Positions 24,136-32,460 of a stretch of DNA of 64,000 nucleotides are shown here, piece after piece. Position numbers and translations under genes: made by a program. Below the pieces are notes generated by a model. That model was not told the DNA's origin, did no database searches, and saw nothing but the letters and a program-made list of their open reading frames with translations. This stretch comes from JAOTVV01 sp041602035 (lineage in GTDB: Bacteria; Gemmatimonadota; Gemmatimonadetes; Gemmatimonadales; GWC2-71-9): assembly GCA_041602035.1 (NCBI GenBank), contig JBFIHA010000009.1:1-64000 (forward strand), read 5' to 3'. Every line of letters begins with the position of its first letter. Position 1 is the first letter of the stretch.

Positions 24136-25454
24136 GTGGACCATCAGAGGTGAAGCGCGAGCCGCGCACGGCCCGGGATATCATCGGTCCGGACAAGGAC
24201 CCCCATCTCGACGAGGACAACCCGTTCGAGGCGATGATGGCGCGGTTCGACCACGCGGTGGACCTCCTCGACTTGGATCCCGGCATATACCGCGTGCTGC
24301 GGATGCCCGAAAAACAGCTGATCGTGTCCGTCCCCATCCAACTCGATAATGCCGAGATCGATGTCTTCACCGGGTACCGGGTCGTGCACAACACGGCCCG
24401 CGGTCCGGGGAAGGGCGGGATTCGCTTCGACCTCCGGGTCACCCTCGACGAGGTGAAGGCGCTCGCCGCCTGGATGACGTGGAAGTGTGCGGTCGTGAAC
24501 ATCCCGTTCGGCGGCGCGAAGGGTGGCGTCATCTGCGATCCCGCGAACCTCTCGATCAGCGAATTGGAGCGCATCACCAGGCGCTACACCGCCGCGTTGC
24601 TCGATACGCTCGGACCGGAATCCGACATCCCGGCGCCCGACGTCAACACCAACGAGCGCGTGATGGCCTGGATCATGGACACCTACTCGATGCACCAACG
24701 GCATCCCGTGACGGCCGTGGTGACGGGCAAGCCGATCGAGATGGGCGGATCCTTGGGGCGGCGCGAGGCCACGGGCCGAGGGTGCATGATCGCGACGCGC
24801 GAAGCACTCAAGCATCTTGGGCTGCCTTTGCGGGGGACGAAGGCGGCCGTGCAAGGGTTCGGAAACGTGGGCTCGGTCGCGGCGGCGCTCCTCGAGCGAG
24901 AAGGCCTCACCGTGGTGGCGGCGAGCGACATCTCCGGCGCGATCTACAATCCGAACGGAATCTTCGTGGAGGATGCCATTGCCTGGGTGCGCGAGCATCG
25001 GTATCTGGCTGGCTACCCGGGCGCGGAGGAGATCCCGGCCGAGCAGGTCATTACCATGGACGTCGACGTGTTGCTGCCAGCCGCCGTCGAAAACGCGATC
25101 ACGCGCAAGAACGCCACGGAGGTGCGCGCCAAGGTGATTTGCGAGGGTGCCAACGGCCCAACGACCCCTGGGGCGGATCGGGTGTTGGAGGAGAAGGGCG
25201 TCTTCGTCATTCCCGACATCCTCGCCAACGCCGGCGGCGTGACGGTCAGCTACTTCGAGTGGGTGCAGGATCGGATGGGATACTTCTGGGACGAGTCGAT
25301 GATCACCGAGCGACTCGAGGGTGTGCTCACCAGATCGTTCCGGGACGTGATCTCGGTGGCTGAACGGCATTCGGTCAACATGCGGATCGCGGCCTACATG
25401 CTCGCCATCGAACGGGTCGCGGCCGTACACCGGCTGCGCGGGCTCTATGCGTGA
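24132..25454 (+). CDS. Glutamate dehydrogenase (Glu/Leu/Phe/Val dehydrogenase family)
   Basis: A 440-residue NAD(P)-dependent dehydrogenase that interconverts glutamate and 2-oxoglutarate plus ammonia. The substrate-binding lysines lie in GPGKGGIRF (Lys94) and MTWKCAV (Lys118), the catalytic lysine in FGGAKGG (Lys130), and the aspartate in PAPDVNTNER. The Rossmann motif VQGFGNVGS is at about 238-246. The length and motifs fit the roughly 420-residue hexameric class. It is encoded with a four-base overlap after lpxK, an unusual neighbour for a nitrogen-metabolism gene. The coenzyme cannot be told with confidence from the sequence alone. Confidence 0.9.
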   Translation: MSGPSEVKREPRTARDIIGPDKDPHLDEDNPFEAMMARFDHAVDLLDLDPGIYRVLRMPEKQLIVSVPIQLDNAEIDVFTGYRVVHNTARGPGKGGIRFDLRVTLDEVKALAAWMTWKCAVVNIPFGGAKGGVICDPANLSISELERITRRYTAALLDTLGPESDIPAPDVNTNERVMAWIMDTYSMHQRHPVTAVVTGKPIEMGGSLGRREATGRGCMIATREALKHLGLPLRGTKAAVQGFGNVGSVAAALLEREGLTVVAASDISGAIYNPNGIFVEDAIAWVREHRYLAGYPGAEEIPAEQVITMDVDVLLPAAVENAITRKNATEVRAKVICEGANGPTTPGADRVLEEKGVFVIPDILANAGGVTVSYFEWVQDRMGYFWDESMITERLEGVLTRSFRDVISVAERHSVNMRIAAYMLAIERVAAVHRLRGLYA

Positions 25455-25930
25455 TGCGGCTGCACCTCGTGGCGGTGGGACGGATCAAGCACCCGGCGTT
25501 GCGCCAGGCCTGTCGGGATTACGCCGACCGGATTCGACGGTACCACCGGCTGGAGATCTCCGAGATCCGCGACGCTGGTCGGTCGGACGCCGACGCAGCC
25601 GAAGCCCGGCGGATCGAGGGTGCCGGTATCCGAAAGGCCGTACCCGAGCACGCGCGGCTGATCGTCCTTACGCGCAACGGGACGACCCTGACATCCGAGC
25701 AACTTGCGGACCGACTGGACCGGTGGCAGACCGACGCACGCGAGACGGTGTTGACGATCGGCGGGGCGCACGGACTGGACGGCACGATCCTCGGCGCGGC
25801 CGATGAGCCGCTGAGTCTCTCGTCGCTCACCCTGCCGCACGAGCTGGCGCGCCTCGTCCTGCTCGAGCAGCTGTATCGCGCCTGCACGATTCTTCGGAAC
25901 GAACCGTATCACAAGGGGCGGACCCCGTGA
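25454..25930 (+). CDS. rlmH: RlmH, 23S rRNA pseudouridine-1915 N3-methyltransferase
   Basis: This 158-residue SPOUT-fold enzyme methylates pseudouridine 1915 in helix 69 of 23S rRNA. Its signature is the C-terminal half: LTIGGAHGLDGTIL, then SLSSLTLPHELARLVLLEQLYRAC and the tail RNEPYHKG. The N-terminus MRLHLVAVGRIKHPALRQAC is typical. ATG 25454 shares a base with the preceding stop codon. GTG at 25451 would add one residue and cannot be excluded. The length matches the family. Confidence 0.94.
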   Translation: MRLHLVAVGRIKHPALRQACRDYADRIRRYHRLEISEIRDAGRSDADAAEARRIEGAGIRKAVPEHARLIVLTRNGTTLTSEQLADRLDRWQTDARETVLTIGGAHGLDGTILGAADEPLSLSSLTLPHELARLVLLEQLYRACTILRNEPYHKGRTP

Positions 25931-25982
25931 CCGCGACGCGGATGCCGGCTGCAGCACGCCTCACCCGGATGGTACCACCGGC

Positions 25983-27518
25983 GTGACTTTCGCCTTCCAC
26001 TCCGTGCCGCTCAGGCCGTTCCCGAGGCTGGATGCTCCCGCACTTGCCGAAGCACGGACCGTCACGATCGATGCCGCCCTTCGGCCCGCGTTCGCGGTCA
26101 CCGGCGCGGCCGAAGCGCGCCTCGACCTGCTGCTCAACGACAAGGCGTTCTGCGTCACGACCGGCCAACAGCCAGGGCTCCTCACCGGTCCGCTGTTCAC
26201 GGTCTACAAGGCGCTCACGGCCATCGCCCTCGCCGACTCCCTGGAGCCGCTGGTTGGGCGCCCGGTGATTCCCGTGTTCTGGGTTGCGGGCGACGACCAC
26301 GACTTCGCCGAGGCAAATCACGTCCATCTGCTCGGGCTCGACAACGAGATCGACCGCGTCGAGCTGCGGCAGCGGGAGGCGGACGATCCCCTCCGGCCGC
26401 TGTATCAGGAGCCGCTGGGTCCGGAGCTGACCACGGTGATCAGCTCATTGGTTACGCACACGCCGGAAACGGAGTTTCGGGCTGACGTCTTGGCATGGCT
26501 CGAACGGCACTATCGGACCGACAACGATTTTGCCACCGCCTTCGGTGGCGCCGTAGCGGAATTGCTGGGGCCGCTCGGGTTGGTGGTGCTCCGGCCGACC
26601 CACAGCGCGGTCAAGCGCGCCATGGCACCCCATCTCGTGACGGCACTCCAGCACGCGGCGGCATTGGATCGGGCGCTCTCCCAGACGGCGCAGGACATGG
26701 AGCGTTCGGACCAACGAGCGCCGGTCCACGTGGGTGACGGTGCGTCTCTGGTCATGATCGAAGGTGCGCTCGGCCGGGATCGCCTCGTCGTCGATGGCTC
26801 GCGGTATACGGCGCGCCGTTCGGGGGAATCGTGGGACCTGGATCAGCTGCGGCGCATTGCCGACGAGCAACCGACACGCCTGTCACCCAACGTGCTCCTC
26901 CGTCCCGTGGTCGAAGCGGCGATCCTCCCCACGCTGGCGTACGTCGCGGGTCCGGGGGAGCTCGCCTACCTGCCGCAATGCGCACCGGTGTACGATCGCC
27001 TGAGAATCACTCCACAGCTCCCCGTTCCACGGTGGTCGGGAACGATCGTGGAGCAGCGGGTGCAGAAGGTCCTGGACAAGTACGGCATCACCGTCGAGGC
27101 GCTTGGCCAGGGAGATCTCGAGGCGATTTTAGCACGTGACGATATGCCGGTCGAGGCCACCGCCGCACTGTCGGCCATCACCGAAGCGCTCCAACGCGAG
27201 TATGGTCGACTCGAGGGAGCGGCGGTCGAGATCGATCCGACCATGAAGAAGCCGGTTCAACACGCGCGGAATAGCGCGCTCTCCGGGGTCCGCAACATAG
27301 AGAAGCGGCTGATCTCCCACCTGAAGAAGCAGAACGCAATCGTGGCGCAGCAGATCGCCAAGGCCCGACACAATCTCCTACCGAACGGGCAGCCGCAGGA
27401 GCGGGTGTTCACCATCGCTCCATACCTCATTCGGTACGGACCGCGCTTGCTCGAGGACGCCCTGGACCGTGCCCGTCAATTCATCGGTCGCTCGGAGGTG
27501 GCGGGCCTCGGTCCGTAG
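25983..27518 (+). CDS. bshC: BshC, bacillithiol biosynthesis cysteine-adding enzyme
   Basis: A 511-residue protein of the BshC family, which catalyses the last step of bacillithiol synthesis: adding cysteine to glucosaminyl-malate. Diagnostic blocks are VTTGQQPGLLTGPLFTVYKA at about 59-78, IPVFWVAGDDHDFAEANHV at about 96-114 and the coiled-coil C-terminus. Bacillithiol is a low-molecular-weight thiol that replaces glutathione in Firmicutes and some other phyla, including members of the lineage suggested here. The partner genes bshA and bshB are not in this window. It starts at GTG 25983, 52 bases after rlmH. Confidence 0.9.
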   Translation: MTFAFHSVPLRPFPRLDAPALAEARTVTIDAALRPAFAVTGAAEARLDLLLNDKAFCVTTGQQPGLLTGPLFTVYKALTAIALADSLEPLVGRPVIPVFWVAGDDHDFAEANHVHLLGLDNEIDRVELRQREADDPLRPLYQEPLGPELTTVISSLVTHTPETEFRADVLAWLERHYRTDNDFATAFGGAVAELLGPLGLVVLRPTHSAVKRAMAPHLVTALQHAAALDRALSQTAQDMERSDQRAPVHVGDGASLVMIEGALGRDRLVVDGSRYTARRSGESWDLDQLRRIADEQPTRLSPNVLLRPVVEAAILPTLAYVAGPGELAYLPQCAPVYDRLRITPQLPVPRWSGTIVEQRVQKVLDKYGITVEALGQGDLEAILARDDMPVEATAALSAITEALQREYGRLEGAAVEIDPTMKKPVQHARNSALSGVRNIEKRLISHLKKQNAIVAQQIAKARHNLLPNGQPQERVFTIAPYLIRYGPRLLEDALDRARQFIGRSEVAGLGP

Positions 27519-27525
27519 TCGTGAC

Positions 27526-27819
27526 ATGATTTGGGTGCTCGGGCTGGTGCTGCTACTGGCGCTGCTCATTCCAATCGCTGCAGTGCTCCTGGACATCCCG
27601 CGCCGGCGGAGCGTGCCGGACGAACAGCCGGTGCTTCCCAAGCCCGACGATCGCGTGACCGCCCTGGCCCGGCGTCTGCTGGCGCTGGAGGACGACGTGG
27701 AGACGGTCGCACGCGGGCTCCAGGACCTGCGCGACGAGATCGACGTCCTGCGCCACCTGCTCGAAAGCGGACATTCCCGGGACGCCTCCCACCGGCGCAA
27801 TCCGCGGCCCGACGCGTGA
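27526..27819 (+). CDS. Small membrane-anchored coiled-coil protein
   Basis: This 97-residue protein begins with a single transmembrane helix (IWVLGLVLLLALLIPIAAVLL at about 2-22). A charged region follows (RRRSVPDEQPVLPKPDD), then a likely coiled coil at about 45-80 (LEDDVETVARGLQDLRDEID). It is translationally coupled to murJ by a GTGA overlap and follows bshC by seven bases. I do not recognise a family. Its position suggests an envelope role, perhaps a small partner of MurJ. That is only an inference. Confidence 0.6.
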   Translation: MIWVLGLVLLLALLIPIAAVLLDIPRRRSVPDEQPVLPKPDDRVTALARRLLALEDDVETVARGLQDLRDEIDVLRHLLESGHSRDASHRRNPRPDA

Positions 27820-29363
27820 AGACGACCCCCGGCTCAGGGCAACTGGCGGCGCGGGTGGGTGCCGGCATCCTCCTCACCCGCGTCCTGGGGTTCGTGCGGG
27901 AGCGTGTGTTCGCGCACTACTTCGGCGACGGCGCCGCCGCCGATGCATTCCGTGCCGCCCTGCGAATCCCAAACATCATTCGCAACTTGCTGGGTGAGGG
28001 CACCCTCTCGGCGTCGTTCATTCCCGTTTACGCGGGGATGATCGAGCGGGGGGAGACCGAGAACGCCCGCCGACTGTCGGGCGTGATCGCGTCGCTGTTG
28101 GTACTCCTTACCGCCGTTGCCGCGCTGCTCGGGATCGTGTTCGCCCCGATCGTCACCGATTTCGCGGCGCCAGGATTTTCGGGCACGAAGCGCGACCTCA
28201 CCGTCACCCTGGTCGAGATCATGTTTCCCATGTCGGGCGTGCTGATCCTGTCCGCATGGTGTCTCGGCGTGCTCAACACGCATCGGCGGTTTTTCCTGTC
28301 GTATGCCGCCCCCGCCGCATGGAACATCGCGCAGATCGCCACGCTCCTCGCCTTGGGTGGCATGCTGCTCGAGATCCGGCTCGTGGTGGCGCTCGCCTGG
28401 GGTGCGCTGGTCGGCAGCATGCTCCAGGTCGGCATCCAGCTCCCCGCCACGCTCAAGCTCGCGGGTCGCCTGCGCTGGAGTCTGCGCCTGAGTGCGCCCG
28501 GGGTGACGCACGTCATCCGCGCGTGGATTCCGGTCGTGTTCGGGGCGGGGGTGTACCAGATCTCGAGTCTCATCGATCAGCAGCTGGCCTCGCTGCTCCC
28601 CACCGGCGCCGTCGCCATTCTCGGGTACGCGCAGCTGGTGGCGCTCCTCCCCGTGTCGCTCTTCGGCGTGAGCGTGGCCGCGGTAGCGCTCCCCGAACTC
28701 AGCCGGAACGTGGCCGGCAGCGACGTCGAGGAGCTGCGGTCGCGGCTCGCAGTCGGTCTCCGGCGGGTCGCGTTCTTCGTGTTGCCGTCTGCGGCCGCGT
28801 TCGCCGCACTGCCATCGGAGATCTTGGGCGCCTTGTTCCAGACCGGGGCCTTCGGATCGGCGCAGACGGCCATTGCGGCCGGCGTGCTCGCCGCCTACGC
28901 CATCGGTATTCCCGCGCAGGCGACCGTCAAGCTCTTCGCCTCGGGACACTACGCCTTCGGCGACACTCGCACCCCAGTCCGGATCGCCGCCCTGTCCGTG
29001 GTGGTGTCGGCCGGATCCGCCTACATCTTGATGCAGCGGTTCGGCCCCGCCGGGATCGCCCTCGGTGCGGCGATCGCCGCCTATCTCAATGCCGGTCTCA
29101 ACCTGGCCACGCTGGTCCGCCGAGTCGGCAGCATCACGGGGGGAGTCATGCAGCGCTGGCTCGCGGTGGCCGCCGGATCGGTCGTGCCCGCCACCGTCGC
29201 GGCGCTCGCGGTGTCTCGCGCGGTCGGCGGTCGCGTGGGGCTCGCCGCCGTCCTCGCCCTGGCGACCTTCGGATTAGTTTACGGTGCGTGTACCGTGTTG
29301 CTTGGCCATCCCGATGCCCGAGGCTTGCTCGCCCGAGTGCTGCGCCGGTCATCGTCCTCCTGA
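27816..29363 (+). CDS. murJ: MurJ, lipid II flippase
   Basis: This 515-residue polytopic membrane protein of the MOP superfamily moves lipid II (undecaprenyl-linked peptidoglycan precursor) across the inner membrane. Family features are the N-terminal GILLTRVLGFVRERVFAHYFG, AFRAALRIPNIIRNLLGEGTLSASFIPVY with the conserved arginine, and about 14 hydrophobic segments. The GTG at 27816 overlaps the preceding small protein gene. The length matches MurJ. A hairpin just after the stop codon may end the transcript. Confidence 0.93.
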   Translation: MKTTPGSGQLAARVGAGILLTRVLGFVRERVFAHYFGDGAAADAFRAALRIPNIIRNLLGEGTLSASFIPVYAGMIERGETENARRLSGVIASLLVLLTAVAALLGIVFAPIVTDFAAPGFSGTKRDLTVTLVEIMFPMSGVLILSAWCLGVLNTHRRFFLSYAAPAAWNIAQIATLLALGGMLLEIRLVVALAWGALVGSMLQVGIQLPATLKLAGRLRWSLRLSAPGVTHVIRAWIPVVFGAGVYQISSLIDQQLASLLPTGAVAILGYAQLVALLPVSLFGVSVAAVALPELSRNVAGSDVEELRSRLAVGLRRVAFFVLPSAAAFAALPSEILGALFQTGAFGSAQTAIAAGVLAAYAIGIPAQATVKLFASGHYAFGDTRTPVRIAALSVVVSAGSAYILMQRFGPAGIALGAAIAAYLNAGLNLATLVRRVGSITGGVMQRWLAVAAGSVVPATVAALAVSRAVGGRVGLAAVLALATFGLVYGACTVLLGHPDARGLLARVLRRSSSS

Positions 29364-29370
29364 CCGGCGA

Positions 29371-29398
29371 GTCACCGCACCGCGCCGCGGTGTGTGAC
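29371..29398 (+). terminator. Hairpin between murJ and uvrC
   Basis: A nested stem: GTCAC (29371-29375) pairs with GTGAC (29394-29398), and CACCGC (29378-29383) pairs with GCGGTG (29387-29392) around a three-base loop. It starts 7 bases after murJ stops. It is not followed by a T-run, so it may be only a partial terminator or an mRNA-processing structure. Confidence 0.45.
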
Positions 29399-29427
29399 CA
29401 GGGGTCCGACCCGATCTCCTGCGACGC

Positions 29428-31275
29428 ATGACCACCGTGCCAACACGCATTGAACGGAAGCTGAGCGCGCTTCCAGACGAACCCGGAGTGTACCTGTGGA
29501 AGGATGCCGACGGGCGGGTGCTATACGTCGGCAAGGCCAAGCGGCTCAAGAGCCGGGTCCGGAACTACTTCTCGGGTGAGCCGCCATCCGGGCCAATGCA
29601 ACGGATGCTGCTGCGCCTGATGGACGACCTCGAGACGATCGTCGTCCCGTCCGAGAGCCAGGCACTGCTCCTCGAGAACAATCTCATCAAGGAGTATCGG
29701 CCCCGGTTCAACGTCCAGCTTCGGGACGATAAGAGCTATCCACGGATTGCCGTCACCGTGTCGGAGCCGTTCCCGCGGGTCCTGGTGGTGCGACGGCTCG
29801 ACATCGAGGGAGCACGGTTCTTCGGGCCATACACGGATGTCGGTGTCCTGCGTCGGACCCTGAGAATCATCCGCCGCATCTTCACCGTTCGCTCCTGCCA
29901 CTACGATCTCCCGCACGACGCCCCCGATCGGGCCTGCCTCGACTACCACATTCACCGATGTCTCGCTCCATGTGTCGATCTCCAGACGGAGGCCGACTAC
30001 CGCGAGATGATCGATGACGTGGTGGCGTTTCTCGAGGGCAAGACCGTGGCCGTGCGGCAGCGGCTCCGGGCACGTATGGACGATGCGTCCCGCCAGCTCG
30101 ACTTCGAGCGCGCCGCCGAGATTCGCGACGGCCTTGCCTGGCTGGAACAGCTGGAGAAGCCACAGGCCGTCGAGACCGTCGGCGGGCGCGATGCCGACGC
30201 GATCGGCTACGCTCGCGATGGGGATGACGCGGTGGGGGTCCTGGTGCGCGTTCGCGGGGGGAAGGTGGTGGCCCGGGAACAGCGCTTCTACCAGAATCTC
30301 TCCGACGCACCGGACGAAGAGATCTTGAGCCGATTCCTGGTCCAGCACTACCTCAAGGCCGAGGCGAGAGCGCGTCGCGTGGTGCTCCCGTTTTCGCCGT
30401 CGGATTTCGACGCCTTGAGGGAGCTCGGATCGGACGCCGATTGGATGGTGCCCAAACGCGGTGCCAACCAACGACTCGTGGCGCTGGCCGACCAGAACGC
30501 CCGCCACCTGATGGAGAGCTTCAAGATCGAATCGTTCGAGACGGACGAGCGGGTCGAGGACCCCGTGTACGCGTTGGGGCGAGACCTGGGGCTCACGGTG
30601 GTACCGCGAAGCCTGGTTTGCATCGATGTCTCGACCAATCAGGGGCGGGACACGGTCGGATCGCTGGTCTGGTTCGAGGCCGGACGGCCCAAGAAGAGCG
30701 AGTACCGCCGGTTTCGGATCCGCGGCGCATCGCACGATGCGGAGGCGCCGGTCCCGACGGAACCACACCGGCAGCCGGACGACTACGCGGCGATCCGCGA
30801 GGTGGTGAGCCGTTTCGTGCGGCGCCGGATCGACGAGGACAAACCGTTGCCCGATCTGATCGTGATCGACGGCGGCAAGGGACAGCTGAGTGCAGCCGCC
30901 GGTGCGCTGGCCGAAGCCGGGCTCACAGACCTGCCGGTCGTGAGCCTCGCCAAGCGCGAAGAAGAGGTGTTCTTGCCGGGGCGGGGGGACAGTCTCCGAC
31001 TCGCGCCCCGTGCGCCGTCGCTCAGGCTGCTGCAGCGAGCGCGAGACGAGGCCCACCGGGTGGCGGTGACCTATAGCCGGGCACGACGCGGAGCCCGCAC
31101 GCTGACCTCGGAGCTGCTCGACATTCCGGGGATCGGCGAGAAACGCCGGCGTCTGCTCCTCCAGCGGTTCGGCAGCCTGGCCGGCGTCCGTCTGGCCACT
31201 CCAGAGGAGATCGCGGCCTTGCCCGGGTTCTCGCTCAGACTCGCCGACCGTATTCTCGAAAGCGTACAGGAATGA
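29428..31275 (+). CDS. uvrC: UvrC, excinuclease ABC subunit C
   Basis: This 615-residue nuclease makes the two cuts around bulky DNA lesions in nucleotide-excision repair with UvrA and UvrB (not in this window). It has an N-terminal GIY-YIG domain (GVYLWKDADG, LYVGKAKRLKSRVRNYF, about 15-45), a UVR domain (DFERAAEIRDGLAWLEQ at about 223-239) that binds UvrB, the C-terminal RNase H-like nuclease domain (CIDVSTNQGRDTVGS; VIDGGKGQLSAA) and tandem helix-hairpin-helix motifs at the end (LLDIPGIGEKRRRLLL; IAALPGFS). The length is typical. Confidence 0.96.
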   Translation: MTTVPTRIERKLSALPDEPGVYLWKDADGRVLYVGKAKRLKSRVRNYFSGEPPSGPMQRMLLRLMDDLETIVVPSESQALLLENNLIKEYRPRFNVQLRDDKSYPRIAVTVSEPFPRVLVVRRLDIEGARFFGPYTDVGVLRRTLRIIRRIFTVRSCHYDLPHDAPDRACLDYHIHRCLAPCVDLQTEADYREMIDDVVAFLEGKTVAVRQRLRARMDDASRQLDFERAAEIRDGLAWLEQLEKPQAVETVGGRDADAIGYARDGDDAVGVLVRVRGGKVVAREQRFYQNLSDAPDEEILSRFLVQHYLKAEARARRVVLPFSPSDFDALRELGSDADWMVPKRGANQRLVALADQNARHLMESFKIESFETDERVEDPVYALGRDLGLTVVPRSLVCIDVSTNQGRDTVGSLVWFEAGRPKKSEYRRFRIRGASHDAEAPVPTEPHRQPDDYAAIREVVSRFVRRRIDEDKPLPDLIVIDGGKGQLSAAAGALAEAGLTDLPVVSLAKREEEVFLPGRGDSLRLAPRAPSLRLLQRARDEAHRVAVTYSRARRGARTLTSELLDIPGIGEKRRRLLLQRFGSLAGVRLATPEEIAALPGFSLRLADRILESVQE

Positions 31276-32423
31276 CCAAGCCCTGGACCCTCGTCTGTTC
31301 TTCGTGCCCTGCCACGCGCGACGCTGACGGCCTCCCCGACGTCTGCCCACAGTGTGGCGCTCCGTGGCTCGTGCACTATGAGGTCGCCCCGCCCCCCGCG
31401 CTCAAGGACGAGATCGCGCGGCGGCCCTGGACCATGTGGCGCTACCGCGAGTGGATGCCGCTCGATGATGACGAGCACCCTGTGACGTTGGGGGAGGGGG
31501 GCACGCCGTTGCTGCCGGCACCCGTGCTCGGGCGCGAACTCGGGATGCACGACCTGTGGATCAAGGACGAGGCCGTGAATCCCACGGGGTCGTTCAAGGC
31601 GCGGGGGCTGTCGGCGGCCGTGACGAGGGCGAAACTGGCGGGCGTGAAGGCGTTCACGGTACCCACCGCGGGAAACGCGGGTGTCGCACTTAGCGCGTAC
31701 GGGCGCCGCGCCGGCCTTCCCGTCCACGTGTTCGCACCGGCCACGACACCGACAACCATTCTGGCGCAGATCCGCATCTTCGGCGCGCATCTCGAGCTCC
31801 TGGACGGCCACATTGGGGACTGCGGCAAGGCCGCACGCGCCTACGCCGCCGAGTATGGGGCGTTCGACGTCTCCACCCTCCGCGAACCGTACCGGATCGA
31901 GGGCAAGAAGACGCTCGGGTTGGAGATCGCAGAGCAATTGGGGTGGACCCTCCCCGATGCGGTCATCTACCCGACCGGTGGGGGGACGGGACTCATCGGC
32001 ATGTGGATCGCGTTTCGCGGACTGCTCGAGGCAGGATGGGTCAGCGGGTCGATGCCCACGCTGTTCAGTGTCCAGTCGACTGGATGCGCGCCGGTGGTGG
32101 AGGCGTTCGAGCGGGGCGCGGACCGAACGGAGCCGTGGCCCGACCCCTGGACCGTGGCATCGGGATTGCGCGTACCGTCGCCGCTCGGCGGTTCCATTAT
32201 CCTTCGGGCGCTCGAGGATAGCGGTGGCCGCGCCGTGGCCGTGACGGATGAGGTGCTGAAGGCCGCTGAGCGACACATGGCCGAAAGCGAAGCCATCGAT
32301 GCAAGCCCGGAAGGCGGGGCGACGCTGGCGGCACTCGAGGTGCTGCTGGACCACGGCGCCATTGAGCGGCGGGATCGAGTCATCCTGTTCAACACCGGCG
32401 CCGGGTGGCTATACCGGCCGTAA
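31272..32423 (+). CDS. thrC: Threonine synthase-like PLP enzyme
   Basis: A 383-residue fold-type II PLP enzyme that converts O-phosphohomoserine to threonine in this family. An N-terminal zinc ribbon (Cys9, Cys12, Cys25, Cys28) is found in the archaeal/plant-type threonine synthases. The PLP lysine is Lys109 in NPTGSFKARG. The substrate-phosphate site TAGNAGVALSAYGRRAG and the PLP-phosphate loop PTGGGTGLIG are clear. It overlaps uvrC by four bases. Other PLP enzymes such as cysteate synthase share this architecture, so the substrate is inferred from overall resemblance. Confidence 0.85.
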   Translation: MTKPWTLVCSSCPATRDADGLPDVCPQCGAPWLVHYEVAPPPALKDEIARRPWTMWRYREWMPLDDDEHPVTLGEGGTPLLPAPVLGRELGMHDLWIKDEAVNPTGSFKARGLSAAVTRAKLAGVKAFTVPTAGNAGVALSAYGRRAGLPVHVFAPATTPTTILAQIRIFGAHLELLDGHIGDCGKAARAYAAEYGAFDVSTLREPYRIEGKKTLGLEIAEQLGWTLPDAVIYPTGGGTGLIGMWIAFRGLLEAGWVSGSMPTLFSVQSTGCAPVVEAFERGADRTEPWPDPWTVASGLRVPSPLGGSIILRALEDSGGRAVAVTDEVLKAAERHMAESEAIDASPEGGATLAALEVLLDHGAIERRDRVILFNTGAGWLYRP

Positions 32424-32460
32424 TGGTCGATATTTTATGTTTGGCCTGAACCCGGTCAGC

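Noticed and set aside
29521..31350. A 609-codon open reading frame on the minus strand opposite uvrC
   Set aside because: It mirrors the strongly conserved uvrC on the plus strand. Long antisense frames are common in GC-rich DNA. Its translation shows no domain.
31272..32423. A T-box or threonine-responsive leader for the threonine synthase gene
   Set aside because: The gene overlaps uvrC by four bases, so there is no room for a leader.
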